64,000 nucleotides of DNA from Mytilus trossulus (Eukaryota; Mollusca; Bivalvia; Mytilida; Mytilidae), in contig NC_086380.1 in the NCBI RefSeq assembly GCF_036588685.1, positions 51,078,614 through 51,142,613 on the forward strand. Direction: 5' to 3'. The position numbers and the translations under genes are program-made. Within the stretch, counting starts at the first letter, position 1. Each line of letters opens with the position of its first letter. Below the pieces are notes generated by a model. That model was given only the letters and a program-made list of their open reading frames with translations, was not told the DNA's origin and ran no database searches. Shown here piece by piece: positions 47,285 to 58,600 of the stretch.

Positions 47285-47386
47285 CTTATTTACACAGTTT
47301 ACATCTATATCTGTTCTTTCTAATAAAAGTTTGACTGTGTCAACATATCCCCGTTTAACAGCTGAGTGTAAGGGAGAGTCGCCTCT
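47285..47386 (-). CDS. Ankyrin gene exon 5 (one full repeat)
   Basis: This 34-codon exon starts R-G-D-S-P-L-H-S-A-V-K-R-G-Y and continues V-D-T-V-K-L-L-L-E-R-T-D-I-D-V-N-C-V-N-K. All structural positions of the ankyrin repeat are present. The proline of D-P-N is replaced by valine (D-V-N), and a cysteine stands where the related exons have lysine. The acceptor ends CAG and the donor is GTATG. Downstream in the transcript it is separated from exon 6 by an 8.6 kb intron filled mostly by the seven-unit tandem array. The sequence just upstream of the acceptor resembles that next to exons 6 and 7, indicating shared descent of intron as well as exon. Confidence 0.87.
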
Positions 47387-47616
47387 CTGAAAACAAAAGT
47401 GCATTAATCACAGAGATAGTCGAAGGTATAGATATGAACAACTTTTTAGAAAAAAGTGTAATACAAAAATAAGAAATACTAGCCAACAATACGCGAAATC
47501 AACTTATTTGGGTACCGTGTTTGCAGAAAAGTCTCGTGATGTTTTCTGAGACATCCTTTTTTACTGTTTTACTTAACTAAAACAAAAGAATGAACACTCA
47601 CGGATCTAAAAAAAAA

Positions 47617-47820
47617 GACGACAGTAGTATACCGCTGTTCAATAACCATAATTCGATTAAGCAAAGTAAAATAAATCCGAGGAAAACACATCAACTATTA
47701 GAGGTAAAGAACAGAAAAACAAAGGAACACTGAACTCAACCAAGGGAAACGCCAACAAATATAGAAACGGACGGTTTGATAACAACTACCATATTCCTGA
47801 TTTAGTAAGGAACATTTTAA
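47617..47820. repeat. Dispersed repeat, 'CAACAGTAGTAAACCGCTGTT' family
   Basis: Parallel copy of 46828-47035: 'CGACAGTAGTATACCGCTG', 'AACACATCAACTATTAGAGG' and 'CCATATTCCTGATTTAG'. It borders the relic ankyrin exon at the exact side where the donor is missing. Confidence 0.75.
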
Positions 47821-47830
47821 GAAAAAATGG

Positions 47831-47933
47831 TTGATTTTCTTGATTTGCATCTATAATTCTTATTTCTAATAACATTTGGATTATGTTTAGGTGTCCATGA
47901 TAACAGCTGTGTTAAAAGGAGTGTAACCATATT
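47831..47933 (-). pseudogene. Relic ankyrin exon, frameshifted and without a donor site
   Basis: Read on the minus strand, the last two thirds encode H-G-H-L-N-I-I-Q-M-L-L-E-I-R-I-I-D-A-N-Q-E-N-Q, clearly an ankyrin second helix and linker. The first third carries a T-x-L-L-x-T-A-V-like start in a different frame. At least one base is missing near the 'TTA-ACA-CAG' codons and about two more before the H-G-H turn, so no single frame is open. The expected GT after the final CAA codon is absent (sequence continues CCATT). A TTTTAAT tract replaces a good acceptor. It lies in transcript order between exons 4 and 5 and abuts a dispersed repeat (47617-47820) at the donor end. I conclude it is a dead exon. 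Confidence 0.8.
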
Positions 47934-47999
47934 AAAATAAAAAGGTTGTAACATGTGTAATGTTCACACATTTTTTGTAGTAGCATATGGACGTAGAAA

Positions 48000-48675
48000 A
48001 TTATCAACTGTATAAGAATAATTCGATTAGAAAGTTACTATGAATTAACAATACTCGCGATAAACTAATGAATTTAGAGACAATAACCAAACGCAACTGA
48101 AACTACATTTTCAGCAAGTTTATAAATTTGTAAAGAATAGGAAAATGTTGTCGATTCCAATCTTTATATACAAATGAAATGTGTGTTCAATTGACAATCG
48201 GAAGTTCAATGAAGTCAAGTTCAAAAAAGCCGGTAATATGGATAAACAGCATTGGAAAACCAATTACAATTTAAATATAACTGCAAAAAACACTACCAGC
48301 CAGAGTTAAATACTTTTATTATACTTCACGTAAAAATGCCATATTTTGATTGGCTAATACGAGGGTGTCATTTTACTCTATCACATAGCTGAGAGGGTGA
48401 CAATTTTTTTAAATGTTACCCTCTCGTCTAAACCAATCAAAAATCGACAATTTAAAGGACAATGGATTGAATTTACATCAAGTAGTTGAATACAATGCTT
48501 AAGTTTTACGTTTTGGATCAAATTTTATTATTTAACTGTCAAAATAAAAAAAAACATCTTGTTGTTTATTTCTAATACTCGTAACGTTGTTATGTACGTG
48601 ACGTCATAGAAAATCATTTTGAAATAAAATTAATCTGTAAAAGACCAAAATGGTAGGACGTTCAGTATAATAAAT
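48000..48675. other. Intron between exons 5 and 4, partial foldback-related sequence
   Basis: 48340-48450 contains 'CACATAGCTGAGAGGGTGA' and 'TTACCCTCTCGTCTAAACCA', an imperfect inverted pair related to the foldback element at 48676. Confidence 0.5.
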
Positions 48676-48816
48676 TAAATAACACATAGCTGAGAGGGTG
48701 ATAGAGCAGATTGGTTCCCCTTGAAAGAGCATTGTTAACCTTGGCTTCGCCGCGGTTAACAATGTTTTCTCGGGGTACCAATCTGCTCTATCACCCTCTC
48801 AGCTATGTGTTATTTA
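48676..48816. mobile_element. Foldback (palindromic) element, 141 bp
   Basis: The left arm starting TAAATAACACATAGCTGAGA (48676) and the right arm ending at 48816 are reverse complements over about 63 bp, with the first 40 bp perfect and a few mismatches nearer the loop. The loop is about 15 nt of GC-rich sequence (TTGGCTTCGCCGCGG). A related partial arm ('CACATAGCTGAGAGGGTGA') lies at 48382-48401. The transcript would form a very stable hairpin. Confidence 0.8.
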
Positions 48817-48944
48817 TATAGTGGTTTAGTTTTCAATACTCACAACCACCTACTACCTTGGTTTGCTCACAATACAATTCGTTGGTAAGTGTACATTATT
48901 TAATCAACTGTAAATGTACAGTGTATTGCGGTACTTATTTTGTA

Positions 48945-49115
48945 AGTATTTTTGGTGGGGTTATTGTTGCTTTTACTTCAGTTTAGATGTGTCTTTTATA
49001 CTAATATTTGTCTGTTTTCCTTTATTTTTTTAACCATGGTGTTTTCAGTTTATTTTAGATTTATGAGTTTTACTGTAGCTCTGGTATATTGTCCCTCTTT
49101 TGTAACAGTTCCAAC
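48945..49115 (+). mobile_element. Short Penelope-like 3' tail fragment
   Basis: Contains 'GGTGGGGTTATTGTTGC', 'ACCATGGTGTTTTCAGTTTA', 'GATTTATGAGTTTTACTG' and 'CTGGTATATTGTCCCTC', matching the terminal portion of the 59270-59740 tail in reverse complement. Reading frames here are by-products of the tail. Confidence 0.55.
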
Positions 49116-50170
49116 TCTGAAAGAATTTGTTTTTAACATAAATCGACAACAAAAACGCACCGAGAAGGTTGCCACAGTTATAATATGACTTATGAACTGC
49201 TCAAAAATTGGTACAGTCGTTAATTCATGTTGTAATGCAAAGAAACGTCGAAACAGTAACAAATAAATTATTAAAATGCCGAATATGTTGATACATGTAT
49301 AATTTGTAACCTTTCAACTATTAGAAAATGCTAACAGTTAAATTATTATATTTTCAATTCCAATCGTTATCAGTTTAAAATTAATGACACCTTAAGCAAC
49401 ATTAAAGAATTGTTAAAAAACGACACAACCACCTACTACATTTTACATTGGTTTGAAACTGCTTGAAAAAAGCATGCTATATTATGATATATGCCACTGG
49501 ACGTTTTTCATTCCGTTGTTAATGTGTTGAGTGATTTTTTTTTTTTTTTATGTATTTCATTGTTTTCTACCTAACATCTCTTCGGGAGAAACAAAAAGAT
49601 TCAGCACTTGATGCACTATTGAACAACAATTTCAAATGGGTGTCATAATTTTCCAGATTTATTCTTAGTATTTATTTCCTTTGTTTTTTCTAACATAATT
49701 GTTGATTTCAGCTGCTCGCACCTGAAAAACTAGATAAAGTACCCTCAATTTCTGTTTTTTTCTGTGTATATATACACGCATATATGCAGAGTAGTTCATT
49801 CAGACAAGTTGTCTTATTTGAATACCTATATAAACGATTGTGTATAGTCGGTTGTTTCGAAAATAGATAGTACAGCAAATAAAGTACTTAGAACGTTCGA
49901 ATACGACGAACCCTAGATTGTTTTCGTTGGCAACATAGGGTTATTTAACAGATGGGTATGCATAAAAAAATGTAAATGTTAAAACAAATTCTCAAAGATC
50001 TCATTTGTTACAAAACTTAAATTTAAGCTGTGACATCGTACGTAGTAAGATAATAGTGGTTAAGCTTTAATAAAAAAAAACATGGCTAGGTGTTAATGGC
50101 TGTGCAAGATGAATAATAGCAATTCAAACAGTTTAAATTGACACCCATAAAAATAAGAAGTACCGCATAC
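49116..50170. other. Intron between exons 5 and 4, nothing recognised
   Basis: A 15 bp string CACAACCACCTACTAC-like at 49424 is shared with 48842. A T14 run is at about 49537. Otherwise AT-rich unique sequence. Confidence 0.4.
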
Positions 50171-50272
50171 CTTATTCTTTTGATTTGGGTCTATACATGA
50201 GATTTTTAATAGCAATTGGACAATTTCAAGATGTCCTCTTCTAGCAGCTATGTGTAAAACAGTGTCCCCATC
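50171..50272 (-). CDS. Ankyrin gene exon 4 (one full repeat)
   Basis: This is the best match to the ankyrin consensus in the window: 34 codons with D-G-D-T-V-L-H-I-A-A-R-R-G-H-L-E-I-V-Q-L and then L-L-K-I-S-C-I-D-P-N-Q-K-N-K. It has the canonical helix-turn-helix, the glycine-histidine turn and the L-L-L motif. The open frame runs on a little past both splice sites, but CAG before GAT and GTATGC after AAG fit the shared exon boundaries exactly. The ending K-N-K groups it with the exons at 6915, 15205 and 17208 rather than with the K-V-N type. Confidence 0.9.
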
Positions 50273-50717
50273 CTGAAACATAAAGATTGAATTATATTCA
50301 GTAATTACGCATAAGACTGATTGATATTCAGTTTAATACCAACATTTAATTACTGGTAAGTTACAGATACAACTAATGTATGCGGTCTAAACAAAATATG
50401 TCATTGAATAAGTAGTGTAAAAGTTATGTTGAAAACTCTTTGTGGAAGTTAAATTTGATGGTTGCTGATTAAGGATTATTTCACCTGACTCGATTTTTCA
50501 ATTATATCCGTGTTTGATTCTATAAAACAACCATTCCCAAAAGCAAGCAGGTTAGAAAAAATCAGTCGATTTGAAAGCCTTAGCATAACTTCACTTCTTC
50601 TCTTTTCTCTGAGTAGTAAGTTTATTGTAGGATGGGTACACACAATACAATGTGAAAATGAGTTTGATAGTTGTCTAAGCCGATTATTCCACGACTGAAA
50701 AGTAGTACAATCCATAC

Positions 50718-50819
50718 CTCATATGTTCTTGTCGGATCTACAGTTGTTCTTGCTAATAATAATTTGACTATTTCGAATAGTTCTGCTTCTACAGCCAGGT
50801 CAAATGGAGTGTTCCCATC
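50718..50819 (-). CDS. Ankyrin gene exon 3 (one full repeat)
   Basis: This 34-codon exon encodes a complete ankyrin repeat: D-G-N-T-P-F-D-L-A-V in helix 1, E-I-V-K-L-L-L-A-R-T-T-V in helix 2, ending D-P-T-R-T-Y-E. The histidine of T-P-L-H is replaced by aspartate. The 'A-R-T-T' and 'T-R-x-Y' features are shared only with the exon at 19183-19272, so these two are probably block-duplicate partners. The acceptor ends TAG and the donor is GTATGG. The intron to exon 2 is about 9.2 kb and carries the duplicated 1.1 kb element and a LINE relic, whereas exon 4 follows after only 445 bp. Confidence 0.85.
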
Positions 50820-53324
50820 CTAAAGTAGAATGTACGAGAATATACAAATAATGTTGTAAACCGTTTTAATAACAAAGTAAAATCACACAATAATTTAATT
50901 CAGAAAAACAAAGAAATTTTAAAATGATATCTCTTTCGTTAATGGAGTCTTGTGTGATCAGACATGTGTAATGCATTCACAACCGATATGAGTGACTGGA
51001 GATAATCATTAACTCTCGACAGGAATATTTGTCCATTAAGTTTGATATCGAGCGCACAGCCCCAGTGTTGATTGGCTAGTGATTTAGTGGATGATTTTTC
51101 TAAACTATCGCCCACCGAGGCCGCAGAAAGAACTCATACAAGTATCTTTTTATATGTATATATATGTATTACGGTTTAACTTGTTGAATTTTGTTACTTT
51201 TTTTTTATATTCAATACTTGTAAAAAAAATGGAAATTGCATAATTTACTCCTTTGTTTTGCCATTAACCTTTGCAATCTTAAATGCCACAATATTGTTGT
51301 TGTTTTTTTTGGCGTGAATTCTGGTAAGTACTAAATATGTTATCATTGTGGTTTTATTTGTAGGATTTTTGTACGTATTTTTGTAAGAAATATTTGAAGT
51401 AAACATGAAAACTTCGTGGCTTAGATAACCTTATTATGCCCCATTTTGGTATTGAGACTTTTACATGAATGAATTTCAAACTTCCCTGTCCGTATTTGGA
51501 ATGGTGAGTAAGATTACATGTGAAAATAAGTATATAAATCATTACACTTGTTGTCCGATTTATTTGTTCTTCCTCAAAGATTAGTGTAATGTTAATTTAA
51601 TGAATATTCATATAGACCAGCATCTTCAAACTATACATTGGCTGCTTTGACAACCATAATCATCGCAAGAGAAAAGAATAATTTTTAATATCGATTGAAG
51701 GTAAGTTAACATAGAAAACATTTGGTCAAATAATCTATTTTAATTTTAATTGATATTATATAGGTTTTTTTAACAAACATTTTTTTCATTTCTTAAATGC
51801 TACATATTTGGATACAGCGTATTACAAATCACTATCGAAAAGGGGTTCAATAAAACAATAAACTCTGAAGAAAATTGAAAACAGACGTTCCTCATTAAAT
51901 GTCAAAATCAAAACCCCAGACACAACAAACGAATTGACAACAACTATCATATTCCTGAATTGGTACTGGCAGAAAATGGTGTTTTTAAACTGGTGTTATC
52001 ATGTAGCTCGCTAAACCTCTCACTAGTAAGACAGATGCATAAAATTCTATTTGATTGACAACTTTAAGTGAACAAAACAAACATACATAAAAGGTAAAAA
52101 TGTCTAAACAGGGATACAGTAGTCAACATTGTGTTATTATCTTAATCCCTATAAAAACAAACTAATATGTTAAAAAAAAGGATATACTAAGGCACAATAA
52201 TATAATTACGGGATAAAAAAAAGTACAGAGCAACGTCATTTGTAACAGAGAAACACAAGAAAACATATAAACAAAAGCCTATCAACAAAAATTAAAGATA
52301 ATACAGAAATTATTATAGAACAATAACACTATTACAAAGCCACGTCAAATGAGAACCACGAAAGACAGACTAAACAGTAAAAGTCTTATTCATTAAGACA
52401 AATAAAAGAATAGTCTAACACGTTATGAATATGATAAACCACGCAGTACCCAGAATCTATACATCAATACCATTTTGTATTATTTGTGAAGTTGAAACGG
52501 AAAATTTATCAACAAGGTCTTGCTCCCTTCCGAGGAACGTATTTAGAAAGAGGATGACACGTTCTTTGACATAACCCGGGTTCATCAACTTTCTGCAGAG
52601 ACACTGGTGACGTGTTACAAAGACTTAGTAGCAACTGCATGCTCTTGAATACCGAATAAGTTGGGAAATGTATTTCGAATATGAGACAACTACGTACACT
52701 AACTATAACAATTGTGTGTGAATTTAATTTTTGACTAAAAGGTCGAACGTTATTAACTATTTTCGTGTGATGTAAATTGTTATTTATGTTAATTAAACGT
52801 GTGAGATTAGCCTCACATTGTTTTTCCTTAACGCTTTATTTGCTTCGATTCAAATCGTGATACAGCTTTGTAGGAACAGCATCTTCCATTATTTGTACAT
52901 ACATGTACGTTTCAGTATAAACGTTAGTTGAAAATCAAAGTGTTATACAGTACAGCCTGTGACTTCCTCTTAGTAATGTCCACCCTCTTGCATGATCAAC
53001 ATCTAATGGTGAACTTTTATTTGGGTATTCAATTTTGAGATGTTGGTCATTGATTGGGGGTCATAAATCATAGGCAGATTTTTATCTAATTATGTTACCT
53101 GTTAAAATCAATCAGGGTTGAAATTTTCAGCTGGTATGTTTCATTAAAATTTACCTGTACAGGTAACTTGGGTTTCTTTTAAAATTGACATTTCGCCTTT
53201 TTTTTGAAAATGTAGAATAAAATATTGTTTTAGTCTTTTAAATAACTATTGTTTTTTTGTCTTTAATTTAATTTTTTTTTAATTTTTTAATTTTTTTTTA
53301 TTTTTTCTGTATGTTTCATTTATT
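50820..53324. other. Long intron between exons 3 and 2, left part
   Basis: Only the partial repeat at 51835-52035 was recognised. Short minus frames (for example 51354-51542) have no motif. Confidence 0.4.
51835..52035. repeat. Dispersed repeat, partial copy of the same family
   Basis: 'GAATTGACAACAACTATCAT', 'ATTCCTGAATTGGTACTGGC' and 'GTGTTATCATGTAGCTCGC' extend the 3' part of the family beyond what is seen at 47820. Confidence 0.55.
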
Positions 53325-53354
53325 AGGTCTTTCCACTTTTCTGTGGAAAGACCT
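53325..53354. repeat. Perfect hairpin at the edge of the duplicated 1.1 kb element
   Basis: AGGTCTTTCCAC (53325-53336) and GTGGAAAGACCT (53343-53354) are perfect inverted 12-mers around a TTTTCT loop. The same GGAAAGACCT terminates the element copies at about 54482-54491 and 55617-55626, so this hairpin looks like the element's terminal inverted repeat. Confidence 0.7.
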
Positions 53355-53790
53355 ATTGTTTTTCTTCTGATTATTTTTTTTTTTTTTTTTTCTTCCGCCT
53401 AATTTTGTTCTTGCGATAAACATTTGTTTCGCAATATGTCGCTTAGATATTTTGTATATGATATCGAACAGTTTATGCGCTTTTGAAATTTACCCTGCGT
53501 AAACAAATACTTTTCTTTGTAGGAGTTATCTCCCCAAACACTGTTTTCCCTGTTAGCGCATCTCCTTCGCAACCGTAAAAGATTATGACAAATTTATTTT
53601 ACAAAATTGCTCGTTATATCCTTCGCATGATTTGTCCTATTTTGACCGAAGCGATATGACCGCTCCATATGAGAGTTATTTCCCCTTATGCATCTGATAT
53701 AAGTGATATGAATTTCTATCTTATAAACCATAAGTGATAGAGACCTAGGATCTTTTGATTTGAGGTCCTTGGTCCCAAAAAATGAAAATT

Positions 53791-53816
53791 AGGTCAAGGT
53801 CAAAGGTCAAGGTCAT
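53791..53816 (+). promoter_or_regulatory. Four AGGTCA half-sites in direct repeat (unit 1)
   Basis: AGGTCA-AGGTCA-A-AGGTCA-AGGTCA: direct repeats with spacings 0, 1 and 0. AGGTCA is the half-site of many nuclear receptors. Binding is inference; the cluster is a fixed part of the repeat and recurs at 54920-54945. Confidence 0.4.
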
Positions 53817-54919
53817 ATTTTAATATTTGAATTTAGCTTATTTTCACTTATATCCAAAGACTGTTTAAGATATCAACAAATTATTTTTACTAAATTGTTA
53901 GTTGCGACATGTCGTAAGATGCAAATTTTGATTGCAAGCGTACGTTGAATGTGAAAGGGAGTTTTCTCCTCTCTTGTATTAAAAAATACGCGTTTGGTGA
54001 TATAACTCATTAACTAAATATAATTAAGACCTATGGTCTTTTGATTTGAGGTCCTTGGTTTATGACCTTGAAATTGATCTCAAGGTCATAGCTTAATTTG
54101 ACGTTCTAGATTTTGACCTTTGCTTTTATTCTATATGTATACATGATAAAGATATACAACTTTTAGAAAAAGGTATCAAACCATTTAACCTTGAAAAAAA
54201 CAACCGGAAGTGACCTTTTGTAAACCGGAAGTATCTATTTTTTGTACTTTATTAATATAAAAGTATATAGAACCAGATATTTTTGGAATCGGTTTCAAGT
54301 TAATATTTAAATATAATCGGAAGTAACATTTTTCAAACCGGAAGTAACAAATTATCTCCCTTATTTAAAAAAAAATGTATGGAAACAATATATTTTTGGA
54401 ATCAGCTTACTAGGAGCTATCATTTGACAATTGAAATGACATTTTAAACTTAGTTTCACAACTTTTCATATCAAAAAGGATGGAAAGACCTTCAATTGTT
54501 CTCTGAATTTTTTTTTTTTTTCTTCCGCCTAATTTTGTTCTTGCGATAAACATTTGTTTCGCAATATGTCGCTTAGATATTTGGTATATGATATTGAACA
54601 ATTGATGCGCTTTTGAAATTTACCCTGCGTAACCGAAAACTTTTCTTTGTAGGAGTTATCTCCCAAAACACTGTTTTCCTTGTGAGCGCAACTCCTTTGC
54701 AAACATAAAATATTATGACAAATTTATTTTACAAAATTGCTCGTTATATCCTTTGCATGATTTGTCCTATTTTGACCGAAGTGATATGAATGCTCCATAT
54801 GAGAGTTATTTCCCCTTATTCATTTGATATAAGTGAATTGCATTCTAACTGGTAAACCATAATTGATAGAGACCTAGGATCTTTTGATTTGAGGTCGTTG
54901 GTCCAAAAAAATGAAAATA

Positions 54920-54945
54920 AGGTCAAGGTCAAAGGTCAAGGTCAT
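54920..54945 (+). promoter_or_regulatory. Four AGGTCA half-sites in direct repeat (unit 2)
   Basis: Same arrangement as at 53791-53816, fully conserved although flanking sequence has diverged. Confidence 0.4.
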
Positions 54946-55642
54946 ATTCTAATTTTTGAATATGGCTCATTTCCACTCATTTCCAAAAAACGTTTAAGAT
55001 ATCGACAAATTATTTTTTCTAAATCGTTTGTAGTGACATGTCGTAACACGTAAATTTTGATTGCAATGGTACGTTGAATGTAAAAGGGAGTTTTCTCCCC
55101 TTTGGTATTTAAAAATATGCGTATGGTGATATAACTCATTAACTAAACATGATAAAGACCTATGGTCTTTTGATTTGAGGTTCTTGGTTAATGACCTTGA
55201 AATTGATCACAAGGTCATAGCTTAATTTGACGTTCTAGATTTTGACCTTTGCTTTTACCCCATGTGTATACATAATAAAGTCATGAGACTTTTTGACAAA
55301 CGGTATCAAACCATTTAAACTTAAAAAAACAACCGGAAGTGACCTTGTGTAAACCGGAAGTAGCTATTTATTGTACTTTATTACATAAAAGTATGAAAAA
55401 CAAGATATTTTTGGAATCAGTGTCAAGTAAATAGTCAAATATTATCGGAAATAGAGTTTTTCAAACCGGAAGTAAGAAATTATCTCCCTTATCTAAAAAA
55501 ATATTGTTTAGAAACCATATATTTTTGGAATCAGCGTACAATAAGATATCATTTGACGATTAAATGACATTTTAGACTTATTTTTACACCTTTCATATTA
55601 AAATACATTGTTTTGGTGGAAAGACCTTCAATTGTTCTCTGA

Positions 55643-58600
55643 ACAATTGGTTTTTAATTATTCTTTTAATTTCTTCTTAGTAAGATCTTCAGTAGAAATG
55701 GCAAAAGGTCAAAGATAAAGTTATTGACTAGCATTTGAAATAAACAGACTTTTAATAATTGTTTTTTAAGTAAAAGGTTTATATAAATGTACATGATGTA
55801 CATTGTATTCAATTGTTTGTTAACATTATTAAATGAGTTATTACAATTAATAATACCTAATAATCATGCAAACTGATTTTTTAAATTAAAAAAAAATAAG
55901 TAATTAAACAAGTTGACTTCTTAACAAAATAAGATGATCAATATCAATACTTTTACAATAAAGTTTGATAACATCTAATGTTATTCAGGAAAACTACAAG
56001 TACCATTATATGGTTTAGGAAAAAAAAAATGTGTTTATCTTAATTTTTTTCCAATATTAAAACAAGAGTTGTGCAGAAACAATCACAGAAAATTTAAGAC
56101 TATTTTTTCAAATGCCCACCTAGTTATCATCAAGTTTTGATAAATGTTTATTAAAATGCTTATCATAATGAAACATGTTGTTATATATCTGAATCAAATG
56201 AATCTTATGAAAAGAAATTATTTAAGGAAATTTTCTTGAAACTTATTAAATATGGTATCTTCAGTTTGGTTAATTTCTTTCAAAATTTAAAGATGGTGAC
56301 ACTTTATATTTAATAGTCTATTAATTAAATCATTTTGCTTCCAGTGTGTTATATTGTCGATAGTGCTGGACTGGGATGATACATATTCTTGGTTTACATT
56401 TACAAAGAATATTTCAATCAACCTAGGCCTTTTAGATAAAGTTCATAATTGCAGGGACTTGAATGAATTAAGACTTTTAAAGTCCTTAATAAAAAAATAA
56501 TTTGAAGGAAAATCAAAAAAAAAAACTAATGATAAAAAAAATTGTAAACTTGATTGTGTCAATAGATAGAGATTTGTTGGTCATAATTTAGAAACAGAAA
56601 ATATTAGACAATATAAAATTCCTAGAAAGGATAGAATGTGTAAACTGTGCCTCTTGTAGGTCAATGAAGAGCACCTATTCCTTGATTGTAAAATTAACAA
56701 AACAACTTTGAGATACTCCATTTAAAAATTATTTACCTTCTCATTATAATGTCTCTTACCCAAGAACAAAAAGTAAAAGAAATGCTTAACCTCTAAAACA
56801 TGGATCATGTTTAAAATATCATATAACAATAAAAATATCAAATTTTGCTGTAATGAATATTTCTAATACTTATAACTATTTTATTCAATAAAGAATGAAT
56901 TGCCTAAGTTTTATTTAGCGTAATCATAAAGAGTTTAAGACAATCTTAATCATATCTTAAACAATGTTGAATGCAGATCAGTCTATCATTTTGTCCATCT
57001 ACAATAATAAACCATTTTTATTCTAGAACATTAATTTGAGGAACACCTTGTCAATAGAAAAAGGCAGGCATTGTAAATGTTTGCAGTATATTTGAAAATG
57101 ATATTCTTCATTTATTCTTCACTACCAAAAAATATACTTAATATAAAAAATAACTTAAATTGATCAAAAATTATTTAAAAGGTCAGGAGACAAATATTTT
57201 TTAATTAATCTGTTCAACTAGTTTTATTATTTCATTCTATTTTTGAATTTCTTGTCATAATCACAGTTATTAAATTTTACAAACACATACATGTATATTT
57301 TACCTAAGACACCTGACCTGTAAGTTATATAATTTTAACACTTCAATGCATTCAAGATTTCCCTTTATACTTGACTAGTCTTTGATTAATACCTTGTGTA
57401 TTCAAAAGGCAACAGGGGTATGATGATTGACATATAGGGCCACCATGGTCATCATATTTTCTATGGCCACCATTAATCAGATAAAGTCACAGGTAGTACT
57501 GTATTTCAGGGCATACAATACAGTTTCGATCCCGTATTTACAGTTTGGTAAAATTTTCCATACAAGCCATTTTTTTCCTGAATAATTCAAATAAGTAATA
57601 AAAAATATACCTTCATGTGTTACTTTTTGAGTTAAATGAGGTCGAAATGTTGTATATTTGCTCAACATTCGGATTTGTTGCCGGATTTTTCCATTGCGAA
57701 AGAAAGCCATAACTTTTTTGTTTTAAAAGATAAACACATATTATCTTTTATTTATTTATTGGTAATTTCAGTATTTGATAAGTATTCTAAAAATTTATGC
57801 ATTTTTTATTCAGAAATAACTCGTATTTATCAAATGGTCATGAATTTAGAAAAAAACGTATTTTTTTTGCTGTATATTTATCAAAATTAAAAAAATGCAC
57901 TACTTACAGTTTTATAAAATTTGGTCCACCTAATCTTCTTGCCAAATGAAACAAAATGTCGTTTTAAAACATAGGGGTTCATGAACTCGTTTTCAAATTG
58001 AATCAGTTTGAATGATAAAAATCAGTCGAAAAATGCATCTTTTTCTGATATGCCTGACGTCGCAACGTCATTACATCCCCTGTAACTGTATCGTATGCCT
58101 TAAAACGAAGTTTTACTATGAACCAGCAGCAATCACATTCCAATTAATAACTGGTAAAGCCTGTTTTTAACGGCCTTCATAATCTTTCGATTTTGTTTAG
58201 TTTGTTTTTGTTTTTGTTTTAATTTTGGGTGGGAGTTTTCATTTATTTTGTCTTATCTTTTTTTTCTGAAGTATTTGTAACAGTGTATTACTATTCTTTG
58301 CTATTTTGAGCAGTTGTGATGCAAACTGTGTCATAGAATAGAGAAGCGAAAGACCTGTTTTTGTCAAATGTTGAATTATACCAAAGGGCAAATTAAACGT
58401 TTTTTGTTAAGCACTGAAACATGGTCCGACAGGTCAGCTTTTTGCAACACTAAGCATAAACGATGAACATATTTCTTTTCTTTGAACTATTCTACAATTT
58501 GAGATAGATTGTACAAACAATTAGCATGATGCGATTTAAAGATAAAGATAGTTCATAAATGAACATCATAAAATTTCGATGTTTAGAATAACGTCGAATT

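Larger units (their letters stand above)
53371..55642 (+). repeat. Tandem duplication of a 1.1 kb dispersed element
   Basis: Two units (about 53391-54506 and 54521-55642) align over their full length, from TCTTCCGCCTAATTTTGTTC to GGAAAGACCTTCAATTGTTC. Both contain repeated lines such as GACCTAGGATCTTTTGATTT, an AGGTCA direct-repeat cluster and CCGGAAGTGACCTT. The many differences between units indicate an old duplication. T-runs precede each unit. No coding capacity is seen. Confidence 0.85.

Noticed and set aside
58055..58070. TGACGT-CGCA-ACGTCA as a possible CRE promoter element
   Set aside because: Single occurrence in a long intron, no transcription start or open chromatin evidence; too short to claim.
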